Shown in pieces: positions 9,475 to 17,526 of a DNA stretch of 64,000 nucleotides. The stretch is from the NCBI RefSeq assembly GCF_014193895.1, contig NZ_BLZR01000001.1, forward strand, positions 3,844,001-3,908,000, written 5' to 3'. Within the stretch, counting starts at the first letter, position 1; each line of letters begins with the position of its first letter. The position numbers were made by a program, and so were the translations under genes. The notes under the pieces are model-generated. The model was not told the DNA's origin. It saw only the letters and a list, made by a program, of their open reading frames with translations, and did no database searches. This DNA comes from Clostridium fungisolvens. Its GTDB lineage: Bacteria > Bacillota > Clostridia > Clostridiales > Clostridiaceae.

Positions 9475-9509
9475 ACTCTTTCCTCCTAAGAATCTATTTA
9501 AAAAAACTA

Positions 9510-9538
9510 TTGACACTGTAATAATTATTTATTATAAT
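9510..9538 (+). promoter_or_regulatory. Strong sigma-A-like promoter on the + strand, divergent from pyrG
   Basis: TTGACA at 9510-9515, a 17-bp spacer and TATAAT at 9533-9538: both hexamers match consensus exactly. It points away from pyrG into the 3' side of the 98-aa gene on the opposite strand. No + strand gene follows, so any product would be a non-coding or antisense transcript. T-runs near 9625-9645 could end it, but I see no strong stem. Confidence 0.5.
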
Positions 9539-9638
9539 AGTTATTACCCACCATTTAAGATGGATAATTGTTGTCTTAAACACAATGATAGTATTTTATC
9601 ACATATCAGATTCTTATTCTAGTCTTTTTTTTATGTTT

Positions 9639-9935
9639 TTATAGCATTTTTTCTATTTCTTCTTCAACATATAGATATTTATCTCTGAATTCCTTATTTA
9701 TTAAAAACTTTTCTTCAGCCTTTTTTACATTATAATTAATACTTCTAGAAGACTTAGCTCTAAATATGTTTAACAATTCTTCTTTTTTTATACAGTCATA
9801 CTTCTTCATCAATAACAAAAACATATATTTATTTTCTCTGCTTTTCAAAAAATCTTTATGCTCATTTATGTCAATTCCATGATACTGGCATAATAACTCG
9901 ATTATCTTATAGTATCTATCATACAATTTCCTCAC
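9639..9935 (-). CDS. Small hypothetical protein upstream of pyrG
   Basis: 98 aa, basic, mostly helical by composition (KYMFLLLMKKYDCIKKEELLNIFRAKSSRSINYNVKKAEEKFL). I do not recognise the family. The KKEELLNIF...SINYNVKKAEEKF stretch could form a helix-turn-helix vaguely like the DnaA C-terminal DNA-binding domain, but this is only an impression. In Bacilli the gene next to pyrG is rpoE (RNA polymerase delta); this protein is not acidic-tailed and is not delta. The ATG at 9935 is preceded by GAGGTGAGG. Probably a single gene. Confidence 0.65.
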   Translation of the reverse strand: MRKLYDRYYKIIELLCQYHGIDINEHKDFLKSRENKYMFLLLMKKYDCIKKEELLNIFRAKSSRSINYNVKKAEEKFLINKEFRDKYLYVEEEIEKML

Positions 9936-10304
9936 CTCTACTTATATTGTAATTATTGCCATTTACCTTACCACTTAAACTTCTTTCACCTAAATTTATA
10001 TTTATATATTATGAAGAAATTTTAGCAGTGGAATATTTTTTTGCTTTTTTACTGTACATGCAAAAGATTTTAAAACCATTTAAAGTTCTAGGTTTAGTCT
10101 TCATAAAAATTTTGCACTTCCTTATACAAAAAAAGATTTAGCATTCATTATAGAAATTCCTGTAATAAGAATCACTTAATAATAAACACTAAATCTCTTC
10201 ATAAATTTTGATATGTTACACTTATTTACCGTTTAAATCATATACTTAAACGCAAAACTTTTCTATATTCTTCAAATAAAAGTTCTTAAAAACCCTGTTA
10301 TAAC
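9936..10304. other. Intergenic region, no gene seen
   Basis: AT-rich. The only structure noticed is a distant inverted pair AGATTTAG / CTAAATCT (near 10134 and 10188). A 61-codon + strand frame here has no ribosome-binding site. Confidence 0.35.
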
Positions 10305-10727
10305 CTAGTTTTTTGTCTTTATATTTATTTTTAGTTGAGTATTATTACTTTCTTGACCACTTACACTCAAATTGTAATCAATAAATACATCTCCACCATG
10401 CTCATCTATATTTATCTTTAAATCTTTGGTGTCTATTTTAAGTTCTAACATTCCATAAGGTGTATTATAAAGGCTTACTGAACTATTATCTTTTTGAAAG
10501 TTCATCTTTGTGGCAGTAGTACCTTCTCTTTCAAGAATCAACTCATTCGAAGTTATAGAGATTTTAGTCTTTGTTCCTTCCATGCCTGATATTTCTGTTT
10601 CATCATATATTGCTTCGTATCCATCCTCTTTAATAAAAAACTCCCCTGGAGTTACTACTTCAATTAGATCTTCTTTATCAGCTGGCACTTGATTACTTGC
10701 TATTGAAATTATTGCCTTCTTCTTCAT
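10305..10727 (-). CDS. DUF1934 (YwiB-like) beta-barrel protein
   Basis: 140-aa protein of the DUF1934 family, typified by B. subtilis YwiB, a small calycin-like beta-barrel of unknown function. Alternating beta-strand pattern throughout: an N-terminal KAIISIASNQ strand, FFIKEDGYEAIYDETEISGMEGTKT in the middle and NTPYGMLELKI after it, the latter being the family's usual conserved patch. The start has AGGAGG 5-6 nt upstream. In other Firmicutes ywiB neighbours argS; here the neighbours are a repeat cluster upstream and an orphan gene downstream. No terminator is evident. Confidence 0.8.
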   Translation of the reverse strand: MKKKAIISIASNQVPADKEDLIEVVTPGEFFIKEDGYEAIYDETEISGMEGTKTKISITSNELILEREGTTATKMNFQKDNSSVSLYNTPYGMLELKIDTKDLKINIDEHGGDVFIDYNLSVSGQESNNTQLKINIKTKN

Positions 10728-10848
10728 TTTTTCCTCCTAGCTTACATGCACTTTTTTGCATGGTAAGCACATTAATTTGCAACTATATAATAGTTTAATA
10801 ATTTTAAGTCCTTTATTCAAGTATTATAAAAAATATTTATTTATAAAA

Positions 10849-10936
10849 AAGTCGCTGAAGCGAACTTTTTCAGTGGCTTTTTTAACGCATCTGCCTTTCC
10901 GAATGTATATGAGGAAACTTACAGGCGAATAAGTTT
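10849..10936 (+). repeat. Repeat family C, copy 1
   Basis: Begins with a terminator-like hairpin (GCTGAA near 10854, TTCAG near 10868, then TTTTTT) followed by GCATCTGCCTTTCCGAATG and ending ACAGGCGA. Related copies are at 11094 and 13056. Confidence 0.7.
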
Positions 10937-10980
10937 TTTTTGCCCATCTACCTTTTCTTAAGCGTATGTGAAGAATCTTA

Positions 10981-11083
10981 CAGGCGACATATTGTTCTTT
11001 TTTTATTCTTTAGCTTATACTACGTCTTAAGTCTGTTCGCATAATTATCTACAGATATAATTGAGATATAATTTCCTAAAGAA
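10981..11083 (+). repeat. Repeat family D, copy 1 (103 bp)
   Basis: Starts CAGGCGACATATTGTTC and ends CCTAAAGAA. It is identical base for base to 11168-11270. The 40 bp before each copy are also related but diverged (CGTATGTGAAGAA is shared). Confidence 0.85.
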
Positions 11084-11093
11084 AAATAAAAAT

Positions 11094-11167
11094 TTCACTA
11101 AAGCGATCTTCTTTAGTAAATTTTTTTGCGCATCTGCCTTTTCTGAACGTATGTGAAGAAATTCTGA
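11094..11167 (+). repeat. Repeat family C, copy 2
   Basis: Hairpin CTAAAG / CTTTAG with a following T7 run, then GCATCTGCC...GAACGTATGTGAAGAAA, running directly into D copy 2. The hairpin sequence differs from copy 1 but the pairing is kept. Confidence 0.6.
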
Positions 11168-11270
11168 CAGGCGACATATTGTTCTTTTTTTATTCTTTAG
11201 CTTATACTACGTCTTAAGTCTGTTCGCATAATTATCTACAGATATAATTGAGATATAATTTCCTAAAGAA
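11168..11270 (+). repeat. Repeat family D, copy 2 (103 bp)
   Basis: Identical to 10981-11083 over 103 bp in direct orientation, offset 187 bp. Confidence 0.85.
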
Positions 11271-11323
11271 TAAAAATATAAGGGCCTATTCCAAAAGAAA
11301 TTAATAGTTGGAAATAGGGCCCT
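11271..11323 (-). terminator. Intrinsic terminator of spoIIR
   Basis: AGGGCCTATTCC at 11281-11292 pairs with GGAAATAGGGCCCT at 11310-11323 (one bulge), 6 bp after the spoIIR stop. On the minus strand the tail is TATATTTTTATT. Confidence 0.75.
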
Positions 11324-11329
11324 TTAATA

Positions 11330-12010
11330 CTATATCTTTTTTATAATATCATCAAATATTTCTTTTATTTTAAATTTGAATACAACCTTATTGCTAGAGC
11401 TATCACTACCTAATTTACCTTGGTTATTCACTTCATCATACTCTTTATCTGTTAAAACTCTTTTCATTTGCTTTTCCGTTTCATCATAGGAAACTTGTCC
11501 CTTTGTTATGTCTATGAAGCATAGAGGTGGAAACATAACACACCACCAATTTTGTCCTTTTCCAGATCCAATTATAACCCTGTAAGCCTCATAATTACCT
11601 TGAGGCAATGTTATATTACCATAAGTTTTTACCGGAAAATTTTCATGATCTAGTGTGCTATTTACTGCATAGGTATACCCATTATCCTTTATTACTTTAC
11701 TTGCGATCTTCTTTATTTGCTCATCGTTTTCCTTTAATATCTTCCTTGATTCATCTATTGATTTTGAATCTTTTAACTTTGGTGTTATATATTTTAATAT
11801 TTCATCTCTTACCTTAAGTTTTAGTTCCTGATCCTTTTTATCATCACTATTTGCTATTACATGAAATCTTATTAGTTTATCTTTTATTTCATCACTTACG
11901 GAACTTCCATCTTCCTGACCATATACAGTTATCTTGTTTAAAGTATTATAAGAAAATATGCCTATTGTTAATGAGAATATAATAGTTACAATAAATAATA
12001 TTTTTTTCAT
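11330..12010 (-). CDS. spoIIR: Stage II sporulation protein R
   Basis: Forespore-made secreted signal that activates the SpoIIGA protease in the mother cell, leading to processing of pro-sigma-E. 226 aa with an N-terminal membrane/signal segment (ILFIVTIIFSLTIGIFSY), then the conserved block IRFHVIANSDDKKDQELKLKVRDEIL and the later GNYEAYRVIIGSGKGQNWWCVMFPPLCF, both diagnostic of SpoIIR. It follows ispE by 64 bp; that gap contains a near-perfect sigma-F promoter, as expected since spoIIR is a sigma-F gene. GGGGG lies before the ATG. Identification is secure. Confidence 0.96.
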   Translation of the reverse strand: MKKILFIVTIIFSLTIGIFSYNTLNKITVYGQEDGSSVSDEIKDKLIRFHVIANSDDKKDQELKLKVRDEILKYITPKLKDSKSIDESRKILKENDEQIKKIASKVIKDNGYTYAVNSTLDHENFPVKTYGNITLPQGNYEAYRVIIGSGKGQNWWCVMFPPLCFIDITKGQVSYDETEKQMKRVLTDKEYDEVNNQGKLGSDSSSNKVVFKFKIKEIFDDIIKKI

Positions 12011-12036
12011 AAAAAATCAACCCCCTGACACTTGTA

Positions 12037-12065
12037 ATTATTGCCAAAGGGTTTTTTATTTATAC
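12037..12065 (-). promoter_or_regulatory. Sigma-F promoter of spoIIR
   Basis: On the minus strand: GTATA (12065-12061), 15 bp, GGCAATAAT (12045-12037). This fits the forespore consensus GYATA-N15/16-GGNNANNMT at every defined base. It lies 27 bp before the spoIIR start, inside the ispE-spoIIR gap, so spoIIR can be switched on in the forespore independently of ispE. Confidence 0.8.
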
Positions 12066-12074
12066 ATTTTTATT

Positions 12075-12923
12075 TTAAATTGTTCTAGTTATATATACAT
12101 CTCTATATCTTTCTTTCATCTTTTCATAGCAATTTTGAGCTTTTACCATATCCTCAAAGAAAGCAAAAACTGTAGGTCCACTGCCACTCATCAATGTTCC
12201 TAAACAACCTAAATTAATCATACTATCTTTTATTCCTTTTATTAACGGGTGCTTTCTGATAGTTACATTTTCTAGTACATTTTTCATATTTTCAGCTACA
12301 AATTTTATATTACCTGAGTTCATCTCATGGATTAAATTATTTATTCTAGGGTGCTTATAGATACGTTTTATATCTAGTAACCCATATACTTCTTTAGTAG
12401 AAACACCAAATGGTGGTTTAACAACAACTAATATATAATTTTTAAAAGGTTTTAGTGGCTTAATTTGCTCTCCTATACCTTCACAAAGCGCTGTTCCACC
12501 TTTCATGCAGTAAGGTACATCCGCGCCTATCTGGAGCCCCAAAGCCAACAACTCTTCTTCCGTTGCATTGATTTCAAATATATCATTCATACCTTTAATT
12601 ACAGCTGCAGCATCTGTACTTCCGCCAGCCATACCTGCAGACATGGGTATGTTTTTTATTATATCAATTTTAACACCGCTTGAAATATTATACTTTTCTT
12701 TAAAAAGTTTAGCGGCTTTATAGCAAAGATTCCTACTATCAGTTGGTATAAACTGGTTATCACAAGTTATAATTATATCATTATTACTCAATTCTTTATT
12801 AATATGAATAACATCATATAAATCAATTGTTTGCATTATCATTTTTAATAAATGATAGCCATCCTCTCTTTTACCAATAACATCTAAGGCTATATTTATT
12901 TTAGCATAAGCTTTTAGTATCAT
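12075..12923 (-). CDS. ispE: 4-diphosphocytidyl-2-C-methyl-D-erythritol kinase
   Basis: GHMP-family kinase of the MEP isoprenoid pathway: CDP-ME + ATP to CDP-ME 2-phosphate. 282 aa, normal length. The N terminus KAYAKINIALDVIGKREDGYH is typical. The GHMP ATP loop is NIPMSAGMAGGSTDAAA (about 90-106), and the C-terminal GTLMSGSGPTVFAFF is the third GHMP motif. ispE sits directly upstream of spoIIR on the same strand. The start has GGGAAGGG upstream. Confidence 0.95.
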   Translation of the reverse strand: MILKAYAKINIALDVIGKREDGYHLLKMIMQTIDLYDVIHINKELSNNDIIITCDNQFIPTDSRNLCYKAAKLFKEKYNISSGVKIDIIKNIPMSAGMAGGSTDAAAVIKGMNDIFEINATEEELLALGLQIGADVPYCMKGGTALCEGIGEQIKPLKPFKNYILVVVKPPFGVSTKEVYGLLDIKRIYKHPRINNLIHEMNSGNIKFVAENMKNVLENVTIRKHPLIKGIKDSMINLGCLGTLMSGSGPTVFAFFEDMVKAQNCYEKMKERYRDVYITRTI

Positions 12924-13055
12924 CTATTTTCAACCCTTCCCCTTGTTCTATAATAATTATATATTTTATCGCAATAAATGCAACATATAGTTTTATGGGA
13001 TTTTACCTTATATGATTAACACAATAGGTACAAACTGGGTTTAAAATAATGTAAA

Positions 13056-13150
13056 AAAGTCGATGAAGCGATTTTCTTCAGTGAGCCTTTTTAACGCATC
13101 TGCCTTTCCGAATGCATCTGAGGAAAATCGGACAGACGAATAAGTTTTAC
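13056..13150 (+). repeat. Repeat family C, copy 3
   Basis: GATGAAGCGATTTTCTTCA hairpin with a T-run, then ACGCATCTGCCTTTCCGAAT and GACAGACGAATAAGTTTT. About 75-80% like copy 1 by eye. Located between ispE and cphA in the roughly 400-bp spacer. Confidence 0.65.
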
Positions 13151-13239
13151 CTTTTTACTGCATTGCCGTAAAAAACCTCTAAAAGTATTGAAATATATAG
13201 ATTTAACTGATATACAAATTTTATATTTTCATACACAGT

Positions 13240-13284
13240 AAAAAACAACAGTTGAAGCTAACATTAAGCTAGCACACTGTTGTT
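13240..13284 (-). terminator. Intrinsic terminator of cphA
   Basis: AACAACAGT at 13244-13252 pairs with ACTGTTGTT at 13276-13284, with further TAGCT pairing inside. The minus-strand tail is TTTTTAC. It lies 46 bp past the cphA stop. Confidence 0.75.
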
Positions 13285-13330
13285 TTCATGATAAGCCTTT
13301 TTGATGATTTTATTGTAGTATATGAATTTT

Positions 13331-15961
13331 TTACATATGAACTACATTTTCTAACTCAATTAAATCAACAACTTCTTCAGACTTATCTTTGATATAATTA
13401 ACTAATCTTTCAAACTCTTCAAAAAATACTACTATTACATCACCAGGAACTGAATCACTTAAAGCATTATCTAATGCTACTACTTCATCAAGTATTACAT
13501 GTATATCTTTTTTAGATTTATAGTCCAAGGCACCTTTCAAGAGAATATCTGCGACTTCTCCTTCTCTTCGTCCTCTTTTATCTAAATCTTCTTTTATATA
13601 TATCTTATCTAGAAACTGAGCTGATAAAGCGCCTAATTTTTGTATACTCTCATCTTTTCTATCACCCGGAACGCCTATTACTCCTATTAGTCTATTATGC
13701 GGCATACCTTTTAACGCATCCAAAACACAAGTATATCCATCTATATTATGGCCATAATCTAAAATCACCTTAGTTCCATTTATATCATACTCATTAAATC
13801 TTCCCGGATTAGAATTTTCATCACCGAGGAAAGTTGTTAGGCCTTTAGCAATTATAGCATAATCTAAATTTATACCGACTAATGCGCTACATGCTGCTAA
13901 GGAATTATATATATTATACTTTAAATTTCCATTTTTAGTTATAGGAATATCTTTTATCATACAAACTGTATATCTTTTATTATTATTTTCAACATATATA
14001 GCTCCATCAGAAGCATAAACAACAGGATTGCCTTGCATAATATTTTCTCTAATATATTGGTTATCTCTATTCATAGAGAATAATATCTTCTTTTTATCTT
14101 TTATTCTATCTAAAACCCTAATACTCCATATATCATCTACATTGATAACAGCATACCCTTCTTCTTTAATAGCTTCAGCAACTAAAGCTTTTGCAAAAGC
14201 TAACTGTTCCATTGTATCTATGTTATCTATACCCAGATGATCTTCAGTAATGTTTGTTATAATACCTACATCTGCAACATCATAAGCCAATCCATTTCTA
14301 ACTATTCCACCTCTAGCAGTTTCAAGCACCGCTACATCTACATCTTTATTTAACAATACTGATTTTGCGCTTTTAGGACCAGTATCATCACCAGTATCAA
14401 TATATTCTCCGTTTATAACTACCCCTGAAGTAGTTGTCATCCCAACACTATATCCCATAAGACTTATTACATGAGATATCAACCTAGTTGTAGTAGTCTT
14501 TCCATTAGTACCAGTTACAGAAATAACTGGGATATTCTTCGGATTTCCTTCATACATCATATCTACAATCGCTCCAGCCACATCTCTTTCTTTTCCAAAA
14601 GTTGGATAATGATGCATCCTAATTCCAGGAGCTGCATTTACTTCCACTATGATTCCTTTACCTGAAATTGGTTCTGATATATCTTCTGTGCATATATCTA
14701 TTCCACAAATATCTAACCCTATAGTTTTCGCCACTCTTATACACAACTTTATATTTTCTTCACATATCTCATCAGTACAATCTATTGATATACCTCCTGT
14801 AGATAAATTAGCGTTCTCTCTCAAAAATACTCTTTCACCTTTTACCGGTATAGATGAAATATTGAAGCCTTGTTTTTTTATACAGCTAATTAAACATTCA
14901 TCCATCTTAACTTTTGTTAATGGCTTTTCATGTTTTTCTCCTCTTCTAGGATCGCTATTTAAATTTCTTATTAAATCTTTAATATTAGCACTTCCATCTC
15001 CTATTACAAAAGGAGGTAACCTTTTTGCTGCAGCTATTACTTTATTGTTTACAACGCAAACTCTATAATCTTCTCCTTTAACATACTTTTCAATAATTAT
15101 ATCTTTATAGTCACTATTTATAGCTTTATAAGCTTTAAGCAACGACTTTTGATCAGTTATATTAAGGATAACCCCCTTACCTTTGTTTCCAAATTGGGGT
15201 TTTAATACTACTGGGTATCCTATATCATCCGCTTTTTGCAATAAATCTATAGTATTGAACACTTTTTCACCTATAGCAACAGGAATAAATTGTGCCTTTA
15301 AAAGCTGTTTTGTAAGCATCTTATCACAAGCTATGTCAGCACCTATGCATCTAGTCGAATCACCTAAAGCTGCAGCTATGACTCGCCCTTGCTTCCCGTA
15401 CCCTATTTGATACATTCCGCCATCTCCAAGCTTAAGAACAGGAAGTTTTCTTTTTTGAGCCGCATCACAAATTGCTTTAGTACTAGGTCCCATCATCTCT
15501 TGTGACATTGTTTGTTTTAAGTATTCTAATCTTTCTTCTAAGTTAATTGTTTTTTGCTCTATCAAAGAATTTATTAAATCTATGGCAAGATATATAGCTC
15601 CTAATGCCGTATTTTTATGTTCATATTGGATTATCATATAATACAGGTCATCTTTTATCTCTCTGGCTTTCCCATAAGCTACATCTATACCTAATATATT
15701 TTGAATAGCAATAGTAATATGTTCGCATATATGAGCAAGATATGTACCTTCTTTTAATCTGGTTACAAAACCATTATCCTCATCAATTCCACATCTATGC
15801 TTATTTAATTCTGGTAACATCTTAACAAGAGTATCATTAAAATTAGGAATATCTTTACTTGGAATCTCGCAATAACCTTCCAAATCAACATCTGCTCTTA
15901 TGCATTTCTTATGGGAATATACATTCTTCCCATCATAAACTATTTCTTTAACAAGCTTCAT
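13331..15961 (-). CDS. cphA: Cyanophycin synthetase
   Basis: Polymerises Asp and Arg into cyanophycin (multi-L-arginyl-poly-L-aspartate). 876 aa, the usual CphA size. Domains in order: an N-terminal CphA-specific region (to about 160), an ATP-grasp domain (about 215-470: VVLKPQFGNKGKGVILNI, EVNAAPGIRMH), then a Mur-ligase-like domain with P-loop VTGTNGKTTTTRL (about 490) and a C-terminal Mur domain (ILDYGHNIDGY). The ATG at 15961 is chosen; an upstream in-frame TTG at 15982 contains the AGGAGG that serves this ATG. One base separates it from the cphB stop, so cphB-cphA form an operon. In C. perfringens this pair has been linked to spore assembly, which fits the sporulation genes around it. 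Confidence 0.95.
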   Translation of the reverse strand: MKLVKEIVYDGKNVYSHKKCIRADVDLEGYCEIPSKDIPNFNDTLVKMLPELNKHRCGIDEDNGFVTRLKEGTYLAHICEHITIAIQNILGIDVAYGKAREIKDDLYYMIIQYEHKNTALGAIYLAIDLINSLIEQKTINLEERLEYLKQTMSQEMMGPSTKAICDAAQKRKLPVLKLGDGGMYQIGYGKQGRVIAAALGDSTRCIGADIACDKMLTKQLLKAQFIPVAIGEKVFNTIDLLQKADDIGYPVVLKPQFGNKGKGVILNITDQKSLLKAYKAINSDYKDIIIEKYVKGEDYRVCVVNNKVIAAAKRLPPFVIGDGSANIKDLIRNLNSDPRRGEKHEKPLTKVKMDECLISCIKKQGFNISSIPVKGERVFLRENANLSTGGISIDCTDEICEENIKLCIRVAKTIGLDICGIDICTEDISEPISGKGIIVEVNAAPGIRMHHYPTFGKERDVAGAIVDMMYEGNPKNIPVISVTGTNGKTTTTRLISHVISLMGYSVGMTTTSGVVINGEYIDTGDDTGPKSAKSVLLNKDVDVAVLETARGGIVRNGLAYDVADVGIITNITEDHLGIDNIDTMEQLAFAKALVAEAIKEEGYAVINVDDIWSIRVLDRIKDKKKILFSMNRDNQYIRENIMQGNPVVYASDGAIYVENNNKRYTVCMIKDIPITKNGNLKYNIYNSLAACSALVGINLDYAIIAKGLTTFLGDENSNPGRFNEYDINGTKVILDYGHNIDGYTCVLDALKGMPHNRLIGVIGVPGDRKDESIQKLGALSAQFLDKIYIKEDLDKRGRREGEVADILLKGALDYKSKKDIHVILDEVVALDNALSDSVPGDVIVVFFEEFERLVNYIKDKSEEVVDLIELENVVHM

Positions 15962-15962
15962 T

Positions 15963-16778
15963 TTAATTATTTTCCTCCTCAAAAGGTGCCTTACTAACTA
16001 GATCAAATCTATGTCCTTTAGCTAGAACATGCATTTTTACATTAAAAATACTAAGCAAATCATCTTGATGCTGCTCAGAAACATTCGTATATGTTATTTG
16101 GCTTCCATCCAAAATATACACAGCACCTGAGCCTATAACTTTAAGATGATCATCCTTGCGTATAACTATAGCAGTATCCTCATCAATGCCTATTCCTAAA
16201 GCTTGAGGATTTTGCGCCACTCCACCTAGAAGTCTTCCTATTCTTCCTCGTTGAGAAAAATGCTGGTCTACTATGATATTTTTCACAAGTCCAAGTCCTG
16301 GAGACATTTTCAAAGTACATTTTCTAGGAGATTCCTCATCATCTCCAGTCACAATCATGGTGTCACTCATAACAGATGCTCCTGCTGAAGTGCCAACCAT
16401 ATAGCAACCTCTTTCAGAAGCACTAATTATCTCCTGATATATTGGTGTTCCTCCAATTATACTTGTTATTCTTAACTGATCTCCTCCAGTAAAAAATATT
16501 ATAGAAGCTTCTCTTACTATATTTATATTTTTTTGAAGAGAACAGTCATCTCTATGTTGCACATCCAATATTTCTATTTTTTTAACGCCTAATTCCGTAA
16601 AGACTTTTTTATATTTATCTTTTGCCTCCTCAGGTTTTTCTGTAGCAATAGTAGCCACAGCCAATACATCATTTTCTTTATCTATTTTAGAACATACATA
16701 TTTCAATATCTCTTTATTTCCCTCTTTATCTTCTGCTCCTCCTATAATGATTAAATTTCCTTCAGATTTTATATTCAC
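15963..16778 (-). CDS. cphB: Cyanophycinase
   Basis: Peptidase S51 exopeptidase that releases beta-Asp-Arg dipeptides from cyanophycin. 271 aa from a GTG start at 16778 with AGAGGTGA upstream; the longer frame to 16799 would begin inside that site. The nucleophile Ser lies in GTSAGASVMSD (about 131), with IIIGGAEDKEG at the N terminus, FFTGGDQLR before it, and DQHFSQRGRIGRL and GIGIDEDTAIV after it, all standard for CphB. It is the first gene of the cphB-cphA operon. No later genes such as isoaspartyl dipeptidase are in view. Confidence 0.95.
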   Translation of the reverse strand: MNIKSEGNLIIIGGAEDKEGNKEILKYVCSKIDKENDVLAVATIATEKPEEAKDKYKKVFTELGVKKIEILDVQHRDDCSLQKNINIVREASIIFFTGGDQLRITSIIGGTPIYQEIISASERGCYMVGTSAGASVMSDTMIVTGDDEESPRKCTLKMSPGLGLVKNIIVDQHFSQRGRIGRLLGGVAQNPQALGIGIDEDTAIVIRKDDHLKVIGSGAVYILDGSQITYTNVSEQHQDDLLSIFNVKMHVLAKGHRFDLVSKAPFEEENN

Positions 16779-17111
16779 AAAAAAATCACCTCTAATCATT
16801 CATTTTTTTATTTTAACCATGTTGTTTAGATTTATTCATTTATCCACTTATATCCACATACACATACACATTCTGAATATGCATACTACATCATATTTAA
16901 ATCTACCAAGCTAAAGCTTCGTAGAGTCTTAGAATAAATGATTTTCATAATTTGAAGTAAAAATTATTATTACATAAAACAGCAGTAATTATATTTTTGC
17001 CTACCAATATACAAAAAATACTTTCAATTTTTAACAGCAAATTTGACTGGCTACATATTCTTCTTTTTTATTCTTTAAAGCACATTATGTTTTAATTCGT
17101 TACTCATATAA

Positions 17112-17206
17112 AGATGAACTACTTCGATCCGAAATCTATTTTTAAAACTCTCATGAGTTCTGGTGAGAGAATTTAAAAATATAAATTCTAGTACGAAGTG
17201 GTTCAT
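17112..17206 (+). repeat. Repeat family A, copy 1
   Basis: Near-palindrome of about 95 bp: outer arms GATGAACTACTTCG and CGAAGTGGTTCATAT, inner arms around ACTCTCA / TGAGAG. Copies are at 20083, 23868, 51400 and 57930. Confidence 0.75.
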
Positions 17207-17210
17207 ATAT

Positions 17211-17314
17211 AGATAAACTAGTTATATCTAATAAAACTAATAGATAATTCTACTAAATAATAATGGTAATAAGATTATCAAGTATATATTTTATTTGGAA
17301 CTGGTTTATCTATA
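17211..17314 (+). repeat. A-like palindromic element adjacent to A copy 1
   Basis: Outer arms AGATAAACTAGTT and AACTGGTTTATCT over about 104 bp. The ends resemble family A, the interior is different. Confidence 0.5.
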
Positions 17315-17353
17315 TTTATTCAAAGATATAATTGAGTTTTAAATTGTTAAAGA

Positions 17354-17400
17354 ATAAAAAAAATGAACTTTTAAGCATACTTTCGCTTAAAAGTTCATTT
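17354..17400 (-). terminator. Intrinsic terminator of the SPOCS-LysM gene
   Basis: Perfect 16-bp stem (17361-17376 with 17385-17400) followed on the minus strand by a run of Ts. It is 127 bp past the stop codon, and repeat B copy 1 fills that gap. Confidence 0.85.
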
Positions 17401-17401
17401 A

Positions 17402-17504
17402 TATAGAGTTCCTAGCTCAACTATTAATTTATGCATGCTAAAATTCATAGGTGCATGATTTTCAAACAAATGTAAATTAAGTTTCAACATAGGAACTCTT
17501 TAAT
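17402..17504 (+). repeat. Repeat family B, copy 1
   Basis: About 103 bp with inverted ends ATAGAGTTCCTAG and ATAGGAACTCTT. It lies exactly between the stop of the minus-strand gene at 17527 and its terminator. Confidence 0.75.
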
Positions 17505-17526
17505 TAAATGTTATAATCTATAAAAG

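Larger units (their letters stand above)
17030..17358 (+). repeat. Repeat family D, copy 3, interrupted by two other elements
   Basis: Left part (about 17033-17100: GACTGGCTACATATTCTTC, TTTTTTATTCTTTA) and right part (about 17324-17358: AGATATAATTGAG, TTAAAGAATAAAAA) match the two ends of D copies 1 and 2. About 210 bp of other palindromic repeat lies between them. Confidence 0.6.

Noticed and set aside
9639..9935. rpoE (RNA polymerase delta), the usual pyrG neighbour in Bacilli
   Set aside because: The protein is basic and lacks the acidic C-terminal tail of delta.
10849..11270. Possible CRISPR-like array of direct repeats
   Set aside because: Repeats are over 100 bp, only two are identical, spacing is irregular and no cas genes are near.
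14649..15068. 139-codon + strand frame
   Set aside because: Lies wholly antisense to the ATP-grasp domain of cphA; no ribosome-binding site.
15962..15982. TTG start seven codons earlier for cphA
   Set aside because: This TTG is part of the AGGAGG site that serves the ATG at 15961.
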